Part shown: positions 25,338-35,664 of the stretch, piece by piece
How positions within the stretch are numbered: position 1 is the stretch's first letter
How the letters are laid out: the number at the start of each line of letters is the position of its first letter
NCBI RefSeq assembly: GCF_030731085.1
Contig: NZ_JASNFN010000003.1
Coordinates: 43,017-107,016 of the forward strand
DNA: 64,000 bases
Direction: 5' to 3'
Source: Blastococcus carthaginiensis
GTDB taxonomy: Bacteria; Actinomycetota; Actinomycetes; Mycobacteriales; Geodermatophilaceae
Translations under genes and position numbers: made by a program
The notes under the pieces: model-generated
Told to the model about the DNA's origin: nothing
Databases searched by the model: none
Seen by the model: the letters and a program-made list of their open reading frames with translations, nothing else

Positions 25338-25937
25338 TCAGCGGCCGTCCGGCTGGAGCGCCTCCCAGCCCCCGGACGGCGTCACCACCGCTCGCACCGG
25401 CCGGTCGTGCACCTCCCGCGGGAGCTCGTCCACCCGTTCGTCGTCGAACACCACGGCGACGAGCACGGCGTCGGGGCGCGCGTGCACCAGCGCGCGGTCG
25501 TAGTAGCCACCACCGCGGCCCAGCCGGATGCCGGCGCGGTCCACCGCGAGAGCCGGGACGACGACGGCGTCGGCAGCCGCGATCGCGGTGGGGCCCAGCC
25601 GTGGACCCACCGGGTGGAGCAGGCCGAACCGGCCGGGTTCCAGCTCGCCGGTGTGGTCCGCCCAGTCCAGCGTCCGACCCACGGGCGGGACGACGGGGAG
25701 CAGGATCCGGGCGCCCAGCTCGGTGCAGGCGTCCGGCAGCCGGCCGGCCCCCGGCTCGGTGGGGTCCGGCACGAACGCGGCGAGCGTGCGGACGCCCCGG
25801 AGGCCGCGGAGCAACGTCGCGACGACCGCCTCCGCGGCCGCCTCCCGCTGCGCCGTCGGGCGGGCCCGGCGGCGGGCGAGGAGGTCCTCGCGCAGCCGGT
25901 CCTTGGCGACGGACGGTTCTCCCGAGCTGATCACCAC
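25338..25937 (-). CDS. 5-formyltetrahydrofolate cyclo-ligase family protein
   Basis: A 199-aa protein with the N-terminal KDRLREDLLARRRA helix and the family motif LGRGGGYYDRAL (about residues 140-151), which binds ATP and folate. It converts 5-formyl-THF to methenyl-THF with ATP. The GTG start at 25937 is the first in frame. It lies 259 bp upstream of purU on the same strand and is likely co-regulated. Confidence 0.85.
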   Translation of the reverse strand: MVISSGEPSVAKDRLREDLLARRRARPTAQREAAAEAVVATLLRGLRGVRTLAAFVPDPTEPGAGRLPDACTELGARILLPVVPPVGRTLDWADHTGELEPGRFGLLHPVGPRLGPTAIAAADAVVVPALAVDRAGIRLGRGGGYYDRALVHARPDAVLVAVVFDDERVDELPREVHDRPVRAVVTPSGGWEALQPDGR

Positions 25938-25984
25938 GGGATCAGAGCATGCCGACCGGTCGGATCGCCTGGCGGAGGACCGGG

Positions 25985-26110
25985 ATCACCCCCGTGCAGT
26001 CCGGGGCCGGATCGGCGGGATCCCGCAGATGCCGGTTCCAGCGCCGACCCGATCGGTGTCCGTCGCGTCGATCACGTGGGTGGCGCCCAGGTCGGTGGCC
26101 GGCCGCTGCC
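25985..26110 (-). pseudogene. Possible remnant of a zinc alcohol dehydrogenase
   Basis: On the minus strand the text ATDLGATHVIDATDTDRV reads like the cofactor-domain segment (LGATHVID) of medium-chain alcohol dehydrogenases. No flanking sequence in any frame supplies the rest. It is squeezed between pcaC and the cyclo-ligase gene. I take it as a decayed fragment; chance similarity is possible. Confidence 0.3.
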
Positions 26111-26118
26111 GCCGCGGT

Positions 26119-26520
26119 TCAGGCGGAGGTGCCGCGGAGCTCCTCGAGGATCGGCCCAGCCACCTTGAAGGCGTGGTTGGCGGCCGGGACACCGGCGTAG
26201 ACGGCGGCGTGCTGGATGACCTCGGCGATCTCCTCGTCCGAGAGGCCGTTGTTCTTGGCCGCCCTGACGTGGAGGGAGAACTCGTCCCAGTGCCGCAGCG
26301 CGATCGTGATCGACAGCGTCATCAGGCTGCGGTCGCGCCGGGCGAGGCCGGGCCGCTGCCACAGGTCGCCCCAGGCGGTGCGGGTGATGAAGTCCTGGAA
26401 CCCGGCGGTGAACGGTGTCGTGCCCGCGACGGCGCGGTCGACCCATGCATCCCCGAGCACCTCACGCCGGGTCCGCATCCCGGCCTGCCGGCGCTCGTCG
26501 TCCGTCGTGGGTTCGCTCAT
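26119..26520 (-). CDS. pcaC: 4-carboxymuconolactone decarboxylase
   Basis: A 133-aa CMD-family protein, standard length. It has RREVLGDAWVDRAV, FTAGFQDFITRTAWG, LTLSITIALRHWDEFSLHV-type text and EEIAEVIQHAAVYAGVPAANHAF with the conserved histidine. It decarboxylates 4-carboxymuconolactone to 3-oxoadipate enol-lactone in the protocatechuate branch. ATG at 26520 overlaps the pcaD stop by 4 bp, and it ends the pcaHGBDC operon. Confidence 0.93.
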   Translation of the reverse strand: MSEPTTDDERRQAGMRTRREVLGDAWVDRAVAGTTPFTAGFQDFITRTAWGDLWQRPGLARRDRSLMTLSITIALRHWDEFSLHVRAAKNNGLSDEEIAEVIQHAAVYAGVPAANHAFKVAGPILEELRGTSA

Positions 26521-27296
26521 CGGGCGCCTCCTGCGGCGTCGAAGTGGCCGAGCAGCGCGCCGGTGACCTCCAGCGCCCGTTCGAGGTTGCCCAGGTGCGC
26601 GGCCGGGCTGAGGCTCAGCAGCTCCGCCCCGGCGATGCCCGCCGCGATCGCCTCCTGGTGCGGGGGCGGGAGGGCCGGGTCCTCGGCGCCCGAGACCACG
26701 AGGGTGGGCGACGTGATGCGCCCGAGGTCGTCGCGCAGGTCGATGCCCGCCACCACCTCGCAGCAGGCGGCGTAGCCCTCGTCGTCGGCGCCGGCGATCA
26801 TCGCCTCGAGCCGCGCCACGAGGTCGGGGTGCTCGGCGGCGAACCCCGGCGTCAGCCAGCGGGACACCACCGTCGGGGCGAACCCGGCGGTGCCCTCGGT
26901 CCGGGACTGGGCCGCCCGGTCGAGGAAGCCCTGCGGCTCCGTCTTCGCCGAGCTGAACAGCACCGCGAGGCCCAGCACGCGCGAAGGCTCCCGGGCCGCC
27001 ATGCGCAAGCCCACCATGCCGCCGAGGGAGACGCCGGCGACGTGCGCCCGGTCGGCCCCGAGCCGGTCCAGCAGCGCCAGGACGTCGTCCACCAGGTCGT
27101 CGAGCGCGTACGGGCCCGCGGGTGCGGGCGACTCCCCGTGCCCGCGGCCGTCGTAGGTGACGACCCGGAAGCGCTCGGCCAGGGCGGGCACCTGCGGGTC
27201 CCACATGGCCCGCGAGGCGCCGAGTGAGTTGGAGAGGACGACCAGCGGTGCCTCCGGGGGCCCGGCGAGGGTGTACGAGACGGGGACGGCGGTCAT
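26517..27296 (-). CDS. pcaD: 3-oxoadipate enol-lactonase
   Basis: A 259-aa alpha/beta hydrolase: oxyanion segment VLSNSLGASRAMW, YDGRGHGES, nucleophile elbow GVSLGGM (Ser about 95), acid residue in VSGAEDPALP and the late histidine in SPAAHLGNLE. It hydrolyses 3-oxoadipate enol-lactone to 3-oxoadipate. Start and stop each share ATGA with the pcaB stop and the pcaC start. Unlike some actinobacteria, PcaD and PcaC are separate genes here, not a PcaL fusion. Confidence 0.93.
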   Translation of the reverse strand: MTAVPVSYTLAGPPEAPLVVLSNSLGASRAMWDPQVPALAERFRVVTYDGRGHGESPAPAGPYALDDLVDDVLALLDRLGADRAHVAGVSLGGMVGLRMAAREPSRVLGLAVLFSSAKTEPQGFLDRAAQSRTEGTAGFAPTVVSRWLTPGFAAEHPDLVARLEAMIAGADDEGYAACCEVVAGIDLRDDLGRITSPTLVVSGAEDPALPPPHQEAIAAGIAGAELLSLSPAAHLGNLERALEVTGALLGHFDAAGGAR

Positions 27297-28618
27297 CGGG
27301 CTCCTTCGGTGAGGTGGGCGTGCTCGGCGAGGGCGGCGTCGACCTGGGCGCCGGCCTCCCCGACGTCCGGTCCGCCGCCGAGCAGGTCGGCGAGCTCGAC
27401 GTCGTCCCGGTCGGCGACCACGTCGGCGAGGGTCCGGCCGGTGGCGGCGGCCTCCCGGACGGCGGCCGCGGCCTCGTCGTGCGCGGCGTCCCGCCCGAGC
27501 AGCGAGGTCAGCGCGTCGGCGAGCGCGCCGGCGAGCTCGGGGTCGCGGGCCGCCGCCACCGTGGCGGCCATGCGGGCCGGGTCGGGGCGCAGGCCATCGA
27601 GGCTCTCGACGAGCCAGGCCGCGGCGGAGCCGACGGTCGACAGCAGGTCGGTCAGCGTGGGCCACTCGCTGTGCCAGGCGCCCGCGGCCCGCTCGTGCTC
27701 CTGCTCCATGGCGCCCAGCAGGGTGGCCACCAGGCCGGGGGCGCGCCGGGCGCAGGCCCGCGCGGAGATGGCGGCGACCGCGTTGCGCTTGTGCGGCATG
27801 GCCGAGGAGCCGCCCCGCCCGGCGCCGGTCTCGGCGACCTCCGCGACCTCGGTCTGGGCCAGCAGCACGACGTCGACGGCGACGGTCGCCAGCACGCCGG
27901 CGGTGGCCCCGAGCGCGCCGGCCAGGTCGGCGATCGGCAGTCGGACCGTGTGCCACGGTGCGGCGGTGGGGACCAGCCCCAGCTCGGCGGCCAGGGCGGC
28001 GCGGAGCGCGGTGCCAGAACCGTCGCTGGCGGCCAGGGTGCCGACGGCGCCGCCGTACTGCACCGGCAGGGAGGCCACCACCTCGGCCAGCCGCAGCCGG
28101 GCCCCGTCCAGCCCGCCGAGCCAGCCGGCGGCCTTGAGGCCGAAGGTCGTCGGCAGCGCCTGCTGCATGAGGGTGCGCCCCATGACGACGTCGTCGCGGT
28201 GGGTGCGGGCCAGCCGGGCAGCCGCCTCGGCGGCGAGCGCGAGGTCGCGGTCGATCGCGGCGATCGCCCGGCGGGCCAGCAGGACCAGCGCGGTGTCGAC
28301 GACGTCCTGGCTCGTGGCGCCGACGTGGACGGCGACGGCGTCCCGCTCCCCCACCGCCGCGCGCAGCACCCGCACCAGCGGCGGCACCGGGTTGCCCGCG
28401 TCGGCGGCCTGCGCGACCACGGTGGCCAGGTCGAGCGCCGCCGGTTCCGCGCAGGCCCGGGTGACGGCGTCGGCGGCCGTCGCGGGCACCAGGCCGGTCG
28501 CCGCGGCGGCGCGTGCCAGCGCCGCCTCGACGTCGAGCAGCGCGTCGAACCAGGCGGAGTCGGAGACGGCGGTCGCCGCGCCACCGCGGGCGAAGGTCGC
28601 GCTGAAGAGACCGGTCAC
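27293..28618 (-). CDS. pcaB: 3-carboxy-cis,cis-muconate cycloisomerase
   Basis: A 441-aa fumarase/aspartase superfamily enzyme. It has the signature GSSAMPHKRN (about residues 273-282), HVGATSQDVVDTA and GRTLMQQALPTTFGLKAAGW. It cyclises 3-carboxymuconate to 4-carboxymuconolactone. GTG at 28618 lacks a strong ribosome site, so the start is moderately certain. It lies 37 bp after pcaG. Confidence 0.93.
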   Translation of the reverse strand: MTGLFSATFARGGAATAVSDSAWFDALLDVEAALARAAAATGLVPATAADAVTRACAEPAALDLATVVAQAADAGNPVPPLVRVLRAAVGERDAVAVHVGATSQDVVDTALVLLARRAIAAIDRDLALAAEAAARLARTHRDDVVMGRTLMQQALPTTFGLKAAGWLGGLDGARLRLAEVVASLPVQYGGAVGTLAASDGSGTALRAALAAELGLVPTAAPWHTVRLPIADLAGALGATAGVLATVAVDVVLLAQTEVAEVAETGAGRGGSSAMPHKRNAVAAISARACARRAPGLVATLLGAMEQEHERAAGAWHSEWPTLTDLLSTVGSAAAWLVESLDGLRPDPARMAATVAAARDPELAGALADALTSLLGRDAAHDEAAAAVREAAATGRTLADVVADRDDVELADLLGGGPDVGEAGAQVDAALAEHAHLTEGAR

Positions 28619-28655
28619 GTCCCGTTCCTACCGCCTCGGCGGCTCACGGGGAGGT

Positions 28656-29321
28656 TCATACGGCGAAGAACACCGTCTCGCGCTCGCCCTGCAGGTGGAT
28701 GTCCAACCGGTAGCCGTCGTCGGCCGGCGTGGCCAGCAGCGTGCTCCGCCGGTCCTCCGGCAGCGCCCGCAGCACGGCGTCCTCGGCGTTGGCCTCCGCC
28801 TCGTCAGCGAAGTAGATCCGCGTGACGACGCGGTCGAGGATGCCGCGGGCGAAGACCGAGACGTCGATGTGCGGGGCCTGGAGCCCGCCGTCGCCGTCGG
28901 GCACCCGGCCGGGCTTCAGGGTGAACACGGCGTACTCCCCCCGCGGCTGGAGCGTCGAGGACCGCGCGTACGCGCGGAAGCCCGGGTAGGAGGCCGCGCC
29001 GCGCGGGTCCTCCGGCGAGGCGAAGCCGCCGTCGGGGTCGGCCTGCCAGGTCTCGACCATCGCATCGGCCACCAGGTCGCCGGCGCCGTCGAGGACCCGG
29101 CCGCGGATCCAGAAGGCGCCCGCGGTGCCCTCCTCCGCCGCCCAGACGCCGTCGGGCCACGTCATGCCGATGGCCAGGTAGGGGCCGACGGTGGCGCTCG
29201 GCGTGGTGCCCAGCCGCAGCGGCCCGTCGAGGAAGCCGCTGCCCCGCCGGCCGGAGCGCGGCTGGTGCGGCCCGGGGGCGTCGGGGACGACGAGCAGCGG
29301 GTTCACGAACGGCTCGCTCAT
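28656..29321 (-). CDS. pcaG: Protocatechuate 3,4-dioxygenase alpha subunit
   Basis: A 221-aa intradiol dioxygenase subunit with TVGPYLAIGM, IRGRVLDGAGDLVADAMVE, WQADPDGGF and APHIDVSVFARG. The alpha subunit supplies structure and part of the active site to PcaHG, which cleaves protocatechuate to 3-carboxymuconate using Fe(III). ATG at 29321 shares ATGA with the pcaH stop. Confidence 0.94.
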   Translation of the reverse strand: MSEPFVNPLLVVPDAPGPHQPRSGRRGSGFLDGPLRLGTTPSATVGPYLAIGMTWPDGVWAAEEGTAGAFWIRGRVLDGAGDLVADAMVETWQADPDGGFASPEDPRGAASYPGFRAYARSSTLQPRGEYAVFTLKPGRVPDGDGGLQAPHIDVSVFARGILDRVVTRIYFADEAEANAEDAVLRALPEDRRSTLLATPADDGYRLDIHLQGERETVFFAV

Positions 29322-30064
29322 GCGACATCTCCGTCGTCGTCGGTCTCGAACGGGGTCTGGTCGCTGCCGCGGAGCACGATGTCCCACTCGAACGCGAGCG
29401 CCCAGTTGTCCTGCGTCCGCTCCAGCGAGAAGCGGCTGATCGCCCGGTGCCGCGCGGCCGCCGGCATGGCGTTGAAGATCGGGTCCTGGCCGAACAGCGG
29501 GTCGTCCGGGAAGTACATCTGGGTGACCAGCCGCTGGGTGAAGGCGCGGCCGAACAGGCTGAAGTGGATGTGCGCCGGCCGCCAGGCGTTGTGGTGGTTC
29601 CCCCACGGGTAGGCGCCGGGCTTGACCGTCATGAACTCGTACCGGCCGAGGCTGTCGGTGACCACCCGGCCCAGGCCGTCGAAGTGCGGGTCCAGCGGCC
29701 CCGGGAAGCTGTCGCCGACGTGCCGGTAGCGGCCGGCGGAGTTGGCCTGCCAGACCTCCACCAGCGCACCGGGCACCGGCCGGCCGTCGCTGTCCAGCAC
29801 GCGACCGTGCACGAGGATCCGCTGCCCCACGGCCTCTCCCCCGCTGCGCAACGTCAGGTCGGCATCGTGCGGCAGGACGCGGTCCTCGCCCAGCACCGGC
29901 CCGGTGACCTCGGTGAGCCGGTGCGGCAGGTCCACCGGCGTGCGCAGGGGCGCGCGCAGGGCGGTGCTGCGGTAGTCGGGGAAGCCCACGGGGGTGCGCA
30001 GCGCGGCGTCCTCGCGGTGGTACCGCGGCAGGTGCAGGCCGCCGGCGGATGTGGTCCCGGTCAT
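29318..30064 (-). CDS. pcaH: Protocatechuate 3,4-dioxygenase beta subunit
   Basis: A 248-aa iron-bearing subunit. It has ILVHGRVLDSDGRPVPGALVE, WQANSAGRYRH and the iron-ligand region RPAHIHFSLFG, preceded by the tyrosine segment EFMTVKPGAYPWG. ATG at 30064 is preferred; a longer frame runs into the divergent pcaR promoter. First gene of pcaHGBDC, 68 bp from the divergent IclR regulator. Confidence 0.94.
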   Translation of the reverse strand: MTGTTSAGGLHLPRYHREDAALRTPVGFPDYRSTALRAPLRTPVDLPHRLTEVTGPVLGEDRVLPHDADLTLRSGGEAVGQRILVHGRVLDSDGRPVPGALVEVWQANSAGRYRHVGDSFPGPLDPHFDGLGRVVTDSLGRYEFMTVKPGAYPWGNHHNAWRPAHIHFSLFGRAFTQRLVTQMYFPDDPLFGQDPIFNAMPAAARHRAISRFSLERTQDNWALAFEWDIVLRGSDQTPFETDDDGDVA

Positions 30065-30132
30065 GGGCGGACGGTACGACCGGGCGGCTAGGCTCCCAAC
30101 CCCACACTTCCACTGGACGGGAGACACCCAGC

Positions 30133-30909
30133 ATGGCCGGTCGCAGCGCCGCACCGGGGCGGTCGGTCACCTCGCGCGCTCTGGGCATCCTCGACGCCTT
30201 CGACAGCGGCACCCCGCGGTTGTCCCTCTCCGAGATCGCCGAGCGGTCCGGCACGCCGCTGACCACGGCCCACCGGCTGCTGGGCGAGCTCACCGGCTGG
30301 GGGGCGCTGATCCGCCGTCCCGACGGCCGCTACGAGATCGGCCGCAAGCTGTGGGACCTCGGGCTGCTGGCCCCGGTGCAGCTCGAGCTGCGCCAGGTCG
30401 CCGCACCGTTCCTGCTCGACCTGCACACGACCATCCGCGACACCGTGCACCTCGCGGTGCGCGAGGGGCTCAGCGCGCTCTACGTCGACCGGGTCTCGGG
30501 CCGGGAGTCGGTGCCGGTGGTCAGCCAGGTCGGCAGCCGGCTCCCCCTGCACGCCACGGGTGTGGGCAAGGTGCTGCTCGCCGCGGCCCCCGACGACGTG
30601 GTCGACCAGGTGCTGGCCGCGCTGCGCCCGGTCACCCGGCACACCGTCACCGACCCGGCGCTGCTCGCGCGCGAGCTAACCGAGATCCGGCGCCGGCGCT
30701 ACGCCCGCACGTGCCAGGAGATGTCCCTGGGCGCCGCGTCCCTCGCCGTCCCGGTCCAGGTGGAGCGGGTGAACGGGCCGCTGGCCGTCGCCGCGTTGGG
30801 CATCGTCGTCCCGCCGCACCGCCGGGACCTCGCCCGCCTGGTCCCGGCGATGGAGATGGCGGCCCGCGGCATCGGCCGGGAGCTGGCCCGCTCCCAGGAG
30901 TTCCACTGA
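30133..30909 (+). CDS. pcaR: IclR-family regulator, PcaR-like
   Basis: A 258-aa IclR protein. The winged helix (residues 14-75) contains LSEIAERSGTPLTTAHRLLGEL, and the effector domain has VHLAVREGLSALYVDR and LPLHATGVGKVLLA. PcaR/PobR-type IclR regulators sense 3-oxoadipate or hydroxybenzoate. It lies between the pca operon (divergent) and pobA (51 bp downstream, same strand), so it probably controls both. Confidence 0.85.
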   Translation: MAGRSAAPGRSVTSRALGILDAFDSGTPRLSLSEIAERSGTPLTTAHRLLGELTGWGALIRRPDGRYEIGRKLWDLGLLAPVQLELRQVAAPFLLDLHTTIRDTVHLAVREGLSALYVDRVSGRESVPVVSQVGSRLPLHATGVGKVLLAAAPDDVVDQVLAALRPVTRHTVTDPALLARELTEIRRRRYARTCQEMSLGAASLAVPVQVERVNGPLAVAALGIVVPPHRRDLARLVPAMEMAARGIGRELARSQEFH

Positions 30910-30960
30910 CCGGAAGCGCCGGGTATCCACGGCCGCCGGCGGGGGGACACACTCGACGGC

Positions 30961-32127
30961 GTGCGCACCCAGGTAGCGATCATCGGCGCCGGCCCCGCCG
31001 GCCTCCTGCTGTCGCGGCTGCTCGCCCTGCAGGGCATCGACTCGGTCGTGCTGGAGAACCGCTCCCGGGTGTACGTCGAGGCGCGCATCCGGGCCGGGAT
31101 CCTGGAGCAGCACACCGTCGACACGCTGACCGACGCCGGGCTGGGCGATCGGCTGCACCGCGAGGGCCTGGAGCACCGCGGCATCTACCTCCAGCACCCG
31201 GGCACGCGGCACAAGCTGGACTTCCCGGAGCTCTGCGGCCGCACGGTGTGGGTCTACGGGCAGACCGAGGTCACCAAGGACCTGATCGAGGCGCAGCTGG
31301 ACGGCGGCCCGCCGCTGCTGTTCGAGGTCTCCGACGTGACGCTGGAGGACGTCGACTCCGACAGCCCGCGCGTGCGGTTCACCGACGCCGACGGCGCGGC
31401 CCAGGTGCTCGAGTGCGACGTGATCGCCGGCACCGACGGGTTCCACGGCGTCTCACGCCCCGTGGTACAGGCCGCCGGCGGGCGGACGTGGGAGCGCACC
31501 TACCCCTACGCCTGGCTCGGCATCCTGGCCGACGCGGCACCGGCCACCGACGAGCTGATCTACGCCTGGCACCCCGAGGGGTTCGCGCTGTACTCCATGC
31601 GCTCCCCCACGGTGTCGCGGCTCTACCTGCAGGTGGACCCGGCCGAGAAGATCGAGGACTGGTCCGACGACCGGATCTGGGATGCCCTGGACACCCGCTT
31701 CGCGCTCGAGGGCTGGTCGGTCAACCGCGGGCCGGTCACCGACAAGTCGATCCTGCCGATGCGCTCGTTCGTCAGCAGCCCGATGCGCCGCGGCCGGCTG
31801 TTCCTCGCCGGCGACGCCGCGCACATCGTGCCCCCGACCGGCGCCAAGGGGCTCAACCTCGCCGTGGCCGACGTGACGCTGCTGGCCCAGGCGCTGGTGC
31901 GGCTGCTGACCGAGAAGCGGACCGACCTGGTCGACACCTACTCCGACCGGGCGTTGGCCCGCGTCTGGCGGTGCACCCACTTCTCCTGGTTCATGACCTC
32001 GATGCTGCACACCTCCGGCGACGACTTCGACGCCCACCTGCAGCTCTCCCAGCTCCGGCGGATCTGCTCCTCGGAGGCGGCCGCCCGCGAGCTCGCCGAG
32101 AACTACACCGGGCTACCCGTCGGCTGA
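30961..32127 (+). CDS. pobA: 4-hydroxybenzoate 3-monooxygenase
   Basis: A 388-aa class A flavoprotein hydroxylase. It has the FAD motif VAIIGAGPAGLLLSRLL, ENRSRVYVEARIRAGILE, the DG segment AGTDGFHGVSR and GDAAHIVPPTGAKGLNLAVAD. Length and text match PobA closely. It hydroxylates 4-hydroxybenzoate to protocatechuate, the substrate of the divergent pca operon. GTG at 30961. It is likely co-transcribed with pcaR. Confidence 0.95.
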   Translation: MRTQVAIIGAGPAGLLLSRLLALQGIDSVVLENRSRVYVEARIRAGILEQHTVDTLTDAGLGDRLHREGLEHRGIYLQHPGTRHKLDFPELCGRTVWVYGQTEVTKDLIEAQLDGGPPLLFEVSDVTLEDVDSDSPRVRFTDADGAAQVLECDVIAGTDGFHGVSRPVVQAAGGRTWERTYPYAWLGILADAAPATDELIYAWHPEGFALYSMRSPTVSRLYLQVDPAEKIEDWSDDRIWDALDTRFALEGWSVNRGPVTDKSILPMRSFVSSPMRRGRLFLAGDAAHIVPPTGAKGLNLAVADVTLLAQALVRLLTEKRTDLVDTYSDRALARVWRCTHFSWFMTSMLHTSGDDFDAHLQLSQLRRICSSEAAARELAENYTGLPVG

Positions 32128-32157
32128 GGGTGCATCCGTTCGGCCTCCTGCGTGCGA

Positions 32158-32409
32158 ATGCCGGTCGTGGAGTCAACCGCCCCGCAGCAGCAGACGGCAT
32201 GGCTGGTCCAGCCCCTGGTCGACGCCGGCCTGGACCCGGGTGAGATCCAGGTGCTGGTGACCCGCCTGGGCTTCGAGGCGGTCGTCGCCGGCGATCGTGG
32301 CGTCGACATCCGCATCCTCGACGTCGTCGGCGACCACCCCAGCGACGTCCGGGCCGCCTGGCTCGAGGTGATCGACCGGATGACCAGCCGGCCGCTGCCC
32401 GGCGCCTGA
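32158..32409 (+). CDS. Small hypothetical protein
   Basis: An 83-aa soluble protein with strong GC3 coding bias, not recognised. It has two short alpha/beta-like segments (LVTRLGFEAVVAGDRGVDIR and IRILDVVGDHP). ATG at 32158 is used; GTG at 32152 is equally possible. It follows pobA by 30 bp and is closed by a hairpin, so it is probably the last gene of the pcaR-pobA transcript. Confidence 0.6.
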   Translation: MPVVESTAPQQQTAWLVQPLVDAGLDPGEIQVLVTRLGFEAVVAGDRGVDIRILDVVGDHPSDVRAAWLEVIDRMTSRPLPGA

Positions 32410-32425
32410 CCACCGCCACCGCCGT

Positions 32426-32473
32426 CCTCCCTCACCGCAGCGCGTCCTGCCTCGCGGTGTGCGATGAGGGAGG
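32426..32473 (+). terminator. Terminator hairpin after pobA operon
   Basis: CCTCCCTCA plus CGCA on one side pairs with TGCG plus TGAGGGAGG on the other, with one C/A mismatch and a 20-nt loop. It lies 17 bp after the stop of the small gene at 32158. Confidence 0.55.
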
Positions 32474-32687
32474 GCGCGCCGCGATCAGGTCACCTCATCA
32501 TCACCGAGCCCGCCGAGGCGCCCCGGACAGACGGTCGACCCGGCCACCGCAGGCCCCGGCAGCGGCCGGTGGGCCGGAATCCCGTCGCACGTGACCCCCG
32601 CCACACGCGATGCAACAGGTGGGGTTAGTGTCTCAGACGCTGTGGTCCAGCTCACCCCGGGCCGGGCCGGCACTCCCTGGAGGTCAC

Positions 32688-34310
32688 GTGCGCACCACTC
32701 CCCCACGTCCCGCCCGAAGGTCGTTGCTCGCGCTCGGGCTGGGCGCCGTCCTGACCGCCGGCGCCCTCGCCACCGCCACCGTGGCCGGAGCCGCCCCCGA
32801 TCGCGCCCCGCTGGTCGTCCAGACCACCGAGGGCGCGGTCGAGGGCACCGCGACCGACGGCTACCGCCTCTTCGAGGGCATCCCCTTCGCCGCACCGCCG
32901 GTGGGCGACCTCCGGTTCGCCCCGCCCGCGCCGGCGCAGCCCTGGGACGGCGTGCTCGACGCGACCACGCCCGGCAGCGCCTGCCCGCAGGAGCCCAGCG
33001 CCAGCAACCCGACCACGTCGCTGGACGAGGACTGCCTCTACCTCAACGTCACGACCCCCTCGGGCCTGGACACCTCGCGGCGCAACCTGCCGGTGATGGT
33101 CTGGATCCACGGTGGGTCGTGGCGGACCGGCAGCGGCGACCGGTACGACGCCGGCAAGCTCGCGCTCGAGGGTGACGTCGTGGTGGTGACGATCAACTAC
33201 CGCCTCGGCCCGCTGGGCTTCATGGCGCAGGAGGACCTCTCCCGCGAGAACGGCGACGTCGCCTCCGGCAGCGCCGGGCTGCTCGACCAGCAGGCCGCGC
33301 TGCGCTGGGTGGAGCGCAACATCCGCGCCTTCGGCGGCAACCCCGGGCGGGTGACCATCTTCGGCGAGTCGGCCGGTGGCTCGGCGGTCTGCGCCCAGCT
33401 CACCTCGCCGAGCGCGCGGGGCCTGTTCGACCGCGCCATCGCGCAGAGCTACAGCTGCACCGCGCCCTACGACACGCTGGAGACGGCCGAGGCCAAGGGC
33501 GCCCGGGTCGCCGAGACCGTCGGCTGCGCGGCCGCGTCCGACGTCGCGGCCTGCCTGCGGGCCACGCCGGTGCAGCAGCTGCTCGACGCCTGGCCGGGCG
33601 GCGCCTTCGTCGTCGGCGGCTCAGCCCTGCCGGTGCAGCCGGCCGAGGCGATCGCCGCCGGGAACCACGCCAAGGTGCCGGTCATGCACGGCAACCTCAG
33701 TGACGAGAACACCCTGTTCACGCCGCTGGACCCGACCGTCGCCCGGCTCGCCGCCGACGGCTTCACCGGGACCGACTACACGACGGTCCTCGCCGGTGTC
33801 TTCGGCGACAACGCCGACGAGGTGCTCGCGCGTTACCCGGCCGACGCCTACCCGTCGCCGTTGCGCGCCCTGGCCGCCGTCAACAGCGACGCCGGCAGCG
33901 CGCTGTCCACCTGCGAGCACGTCGATGCCTACGACACCCTCGCCCGCCCGCCGGCGCCGGCTCCCGTCTTCGCCTACCAGTTCCGCGACGAGACGGCCGA
34001 CCCGCTGGTGGACTTCCCGTACCCGGCCTACCCGGAGGACGCCCAGCACGCCACCGAGCTGCCCTACCTGTTCCCGGGGCTGTTCGGGGACGGGCTGAAC
34101 GCCGAGCAGGAGCGGCTGTCGACGGCGATGGTCCGCTACTGGACCAACTTCGCGGCCCACGGCAACCCCAACGGCCGCGACGTCCCGACCTGGACCCGCT
34201 ACCGCGCCTCGAAGGACGTCCAGGGTCTGGACATCGCCTCCGACGGGGGCATCGGCCCGGTCGACGTCGCCGCCGAGGCGGACTGCGCGTTCTGGTCGAC
34301 GCTGAGTTGA
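32688..34310 (+). CDS. Secreted type-B carboxylesterase
   Basis: A 540-aa cholinesterase/PnbA-type esterase. The N terminus has a Tat-like pair (PARRSLLALGLGAVL) and an alanine-rich signal ending near AGAAPDRAP. Then come EDCLYLNV, the oxyanion motif WIHGGSW, the nucleophile elbow FGESAGGSA, and DENTLFTPLD. It hydrolyses esters outside the membrane; substrate unknown. GTG at 32688 follows TGGAGG; the longer frame has no signal peptide. Terminators bracket it, so it is a single transcription unit. Confidence 0.88.
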   Translation: MRTTPPRPARRSLLALGLGAVLTAGALATATVAGAAPDRAPLVVQTTEGAVEGTATDGYRLFEGIPFAAPPVGDLRFAPPAPAQPWDGVLDATTPGSACPQEPSASNPTTSLDEDCLYLNVTTPSGLDTSRRNLPVMVWIHGGSWRTGSGDRYDAGKLALEGDVVVVTINYRLGPLGFMAQEDLSRENGDVASGSAGLLDQQAALRWVERNIRAFGGNPGRVTIFGESAGGSAVCAQLTSPSARGLFDRAIAQSYSCTAPYDTLETAEAKGARVAETVGCAAASDVAACLRATPVQQLLDAWPGGAFVVGGSALPVQPAEAIAAGNHAKVPVMHGNLSDENTLFTPLDPTVARLAADGFTGTDYTTVLAGVFGDNADEVLARYPADAYPSPLRALAAVNSDAGSALSTCEHVDAYDTLARPPAPAPVFAYQFRDETADPLVDFPYPAYPEDAQHATELPYLFPGLFGDGLNAEQERLSTAMVRYWTNFAAHGNPNGRDVPTWTRYRASKDVQGLDIASDGGIGPVDVAAEADCAFWSTLS

Positions 34311-34332
34311 GCTGAGCCGACCCGATCGGCGG

Positions 34333-34366
34333 CGGGCCCCGGGCAGCGCGTGCTGCCCGGGGCCCG
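34333..34366 (+). terminator. Terminator of the carboxylesterase gene
   Basis: Perfect 15-bp stem (CGGGCCCCGGGCAGC and complement) with the tetraloop GCGT, 22 bp after the stop codon. Confidence 0.75.
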
Positions 34367-34482
34367 TCCGCGCGAGCGGCACGCCGCCCCCGGGTGCCGC
34401 TCGCTACCCACCGGTAGCCCGTGTGGGATCGTCGGGGGCACTACGTCGAGACGGCACCTGCCGCCGTCAGGAAAGAGGACCG

Positions 34483-35658
<1,176 letters not shown>

Positions 35659-35664
35659 TCTGAC

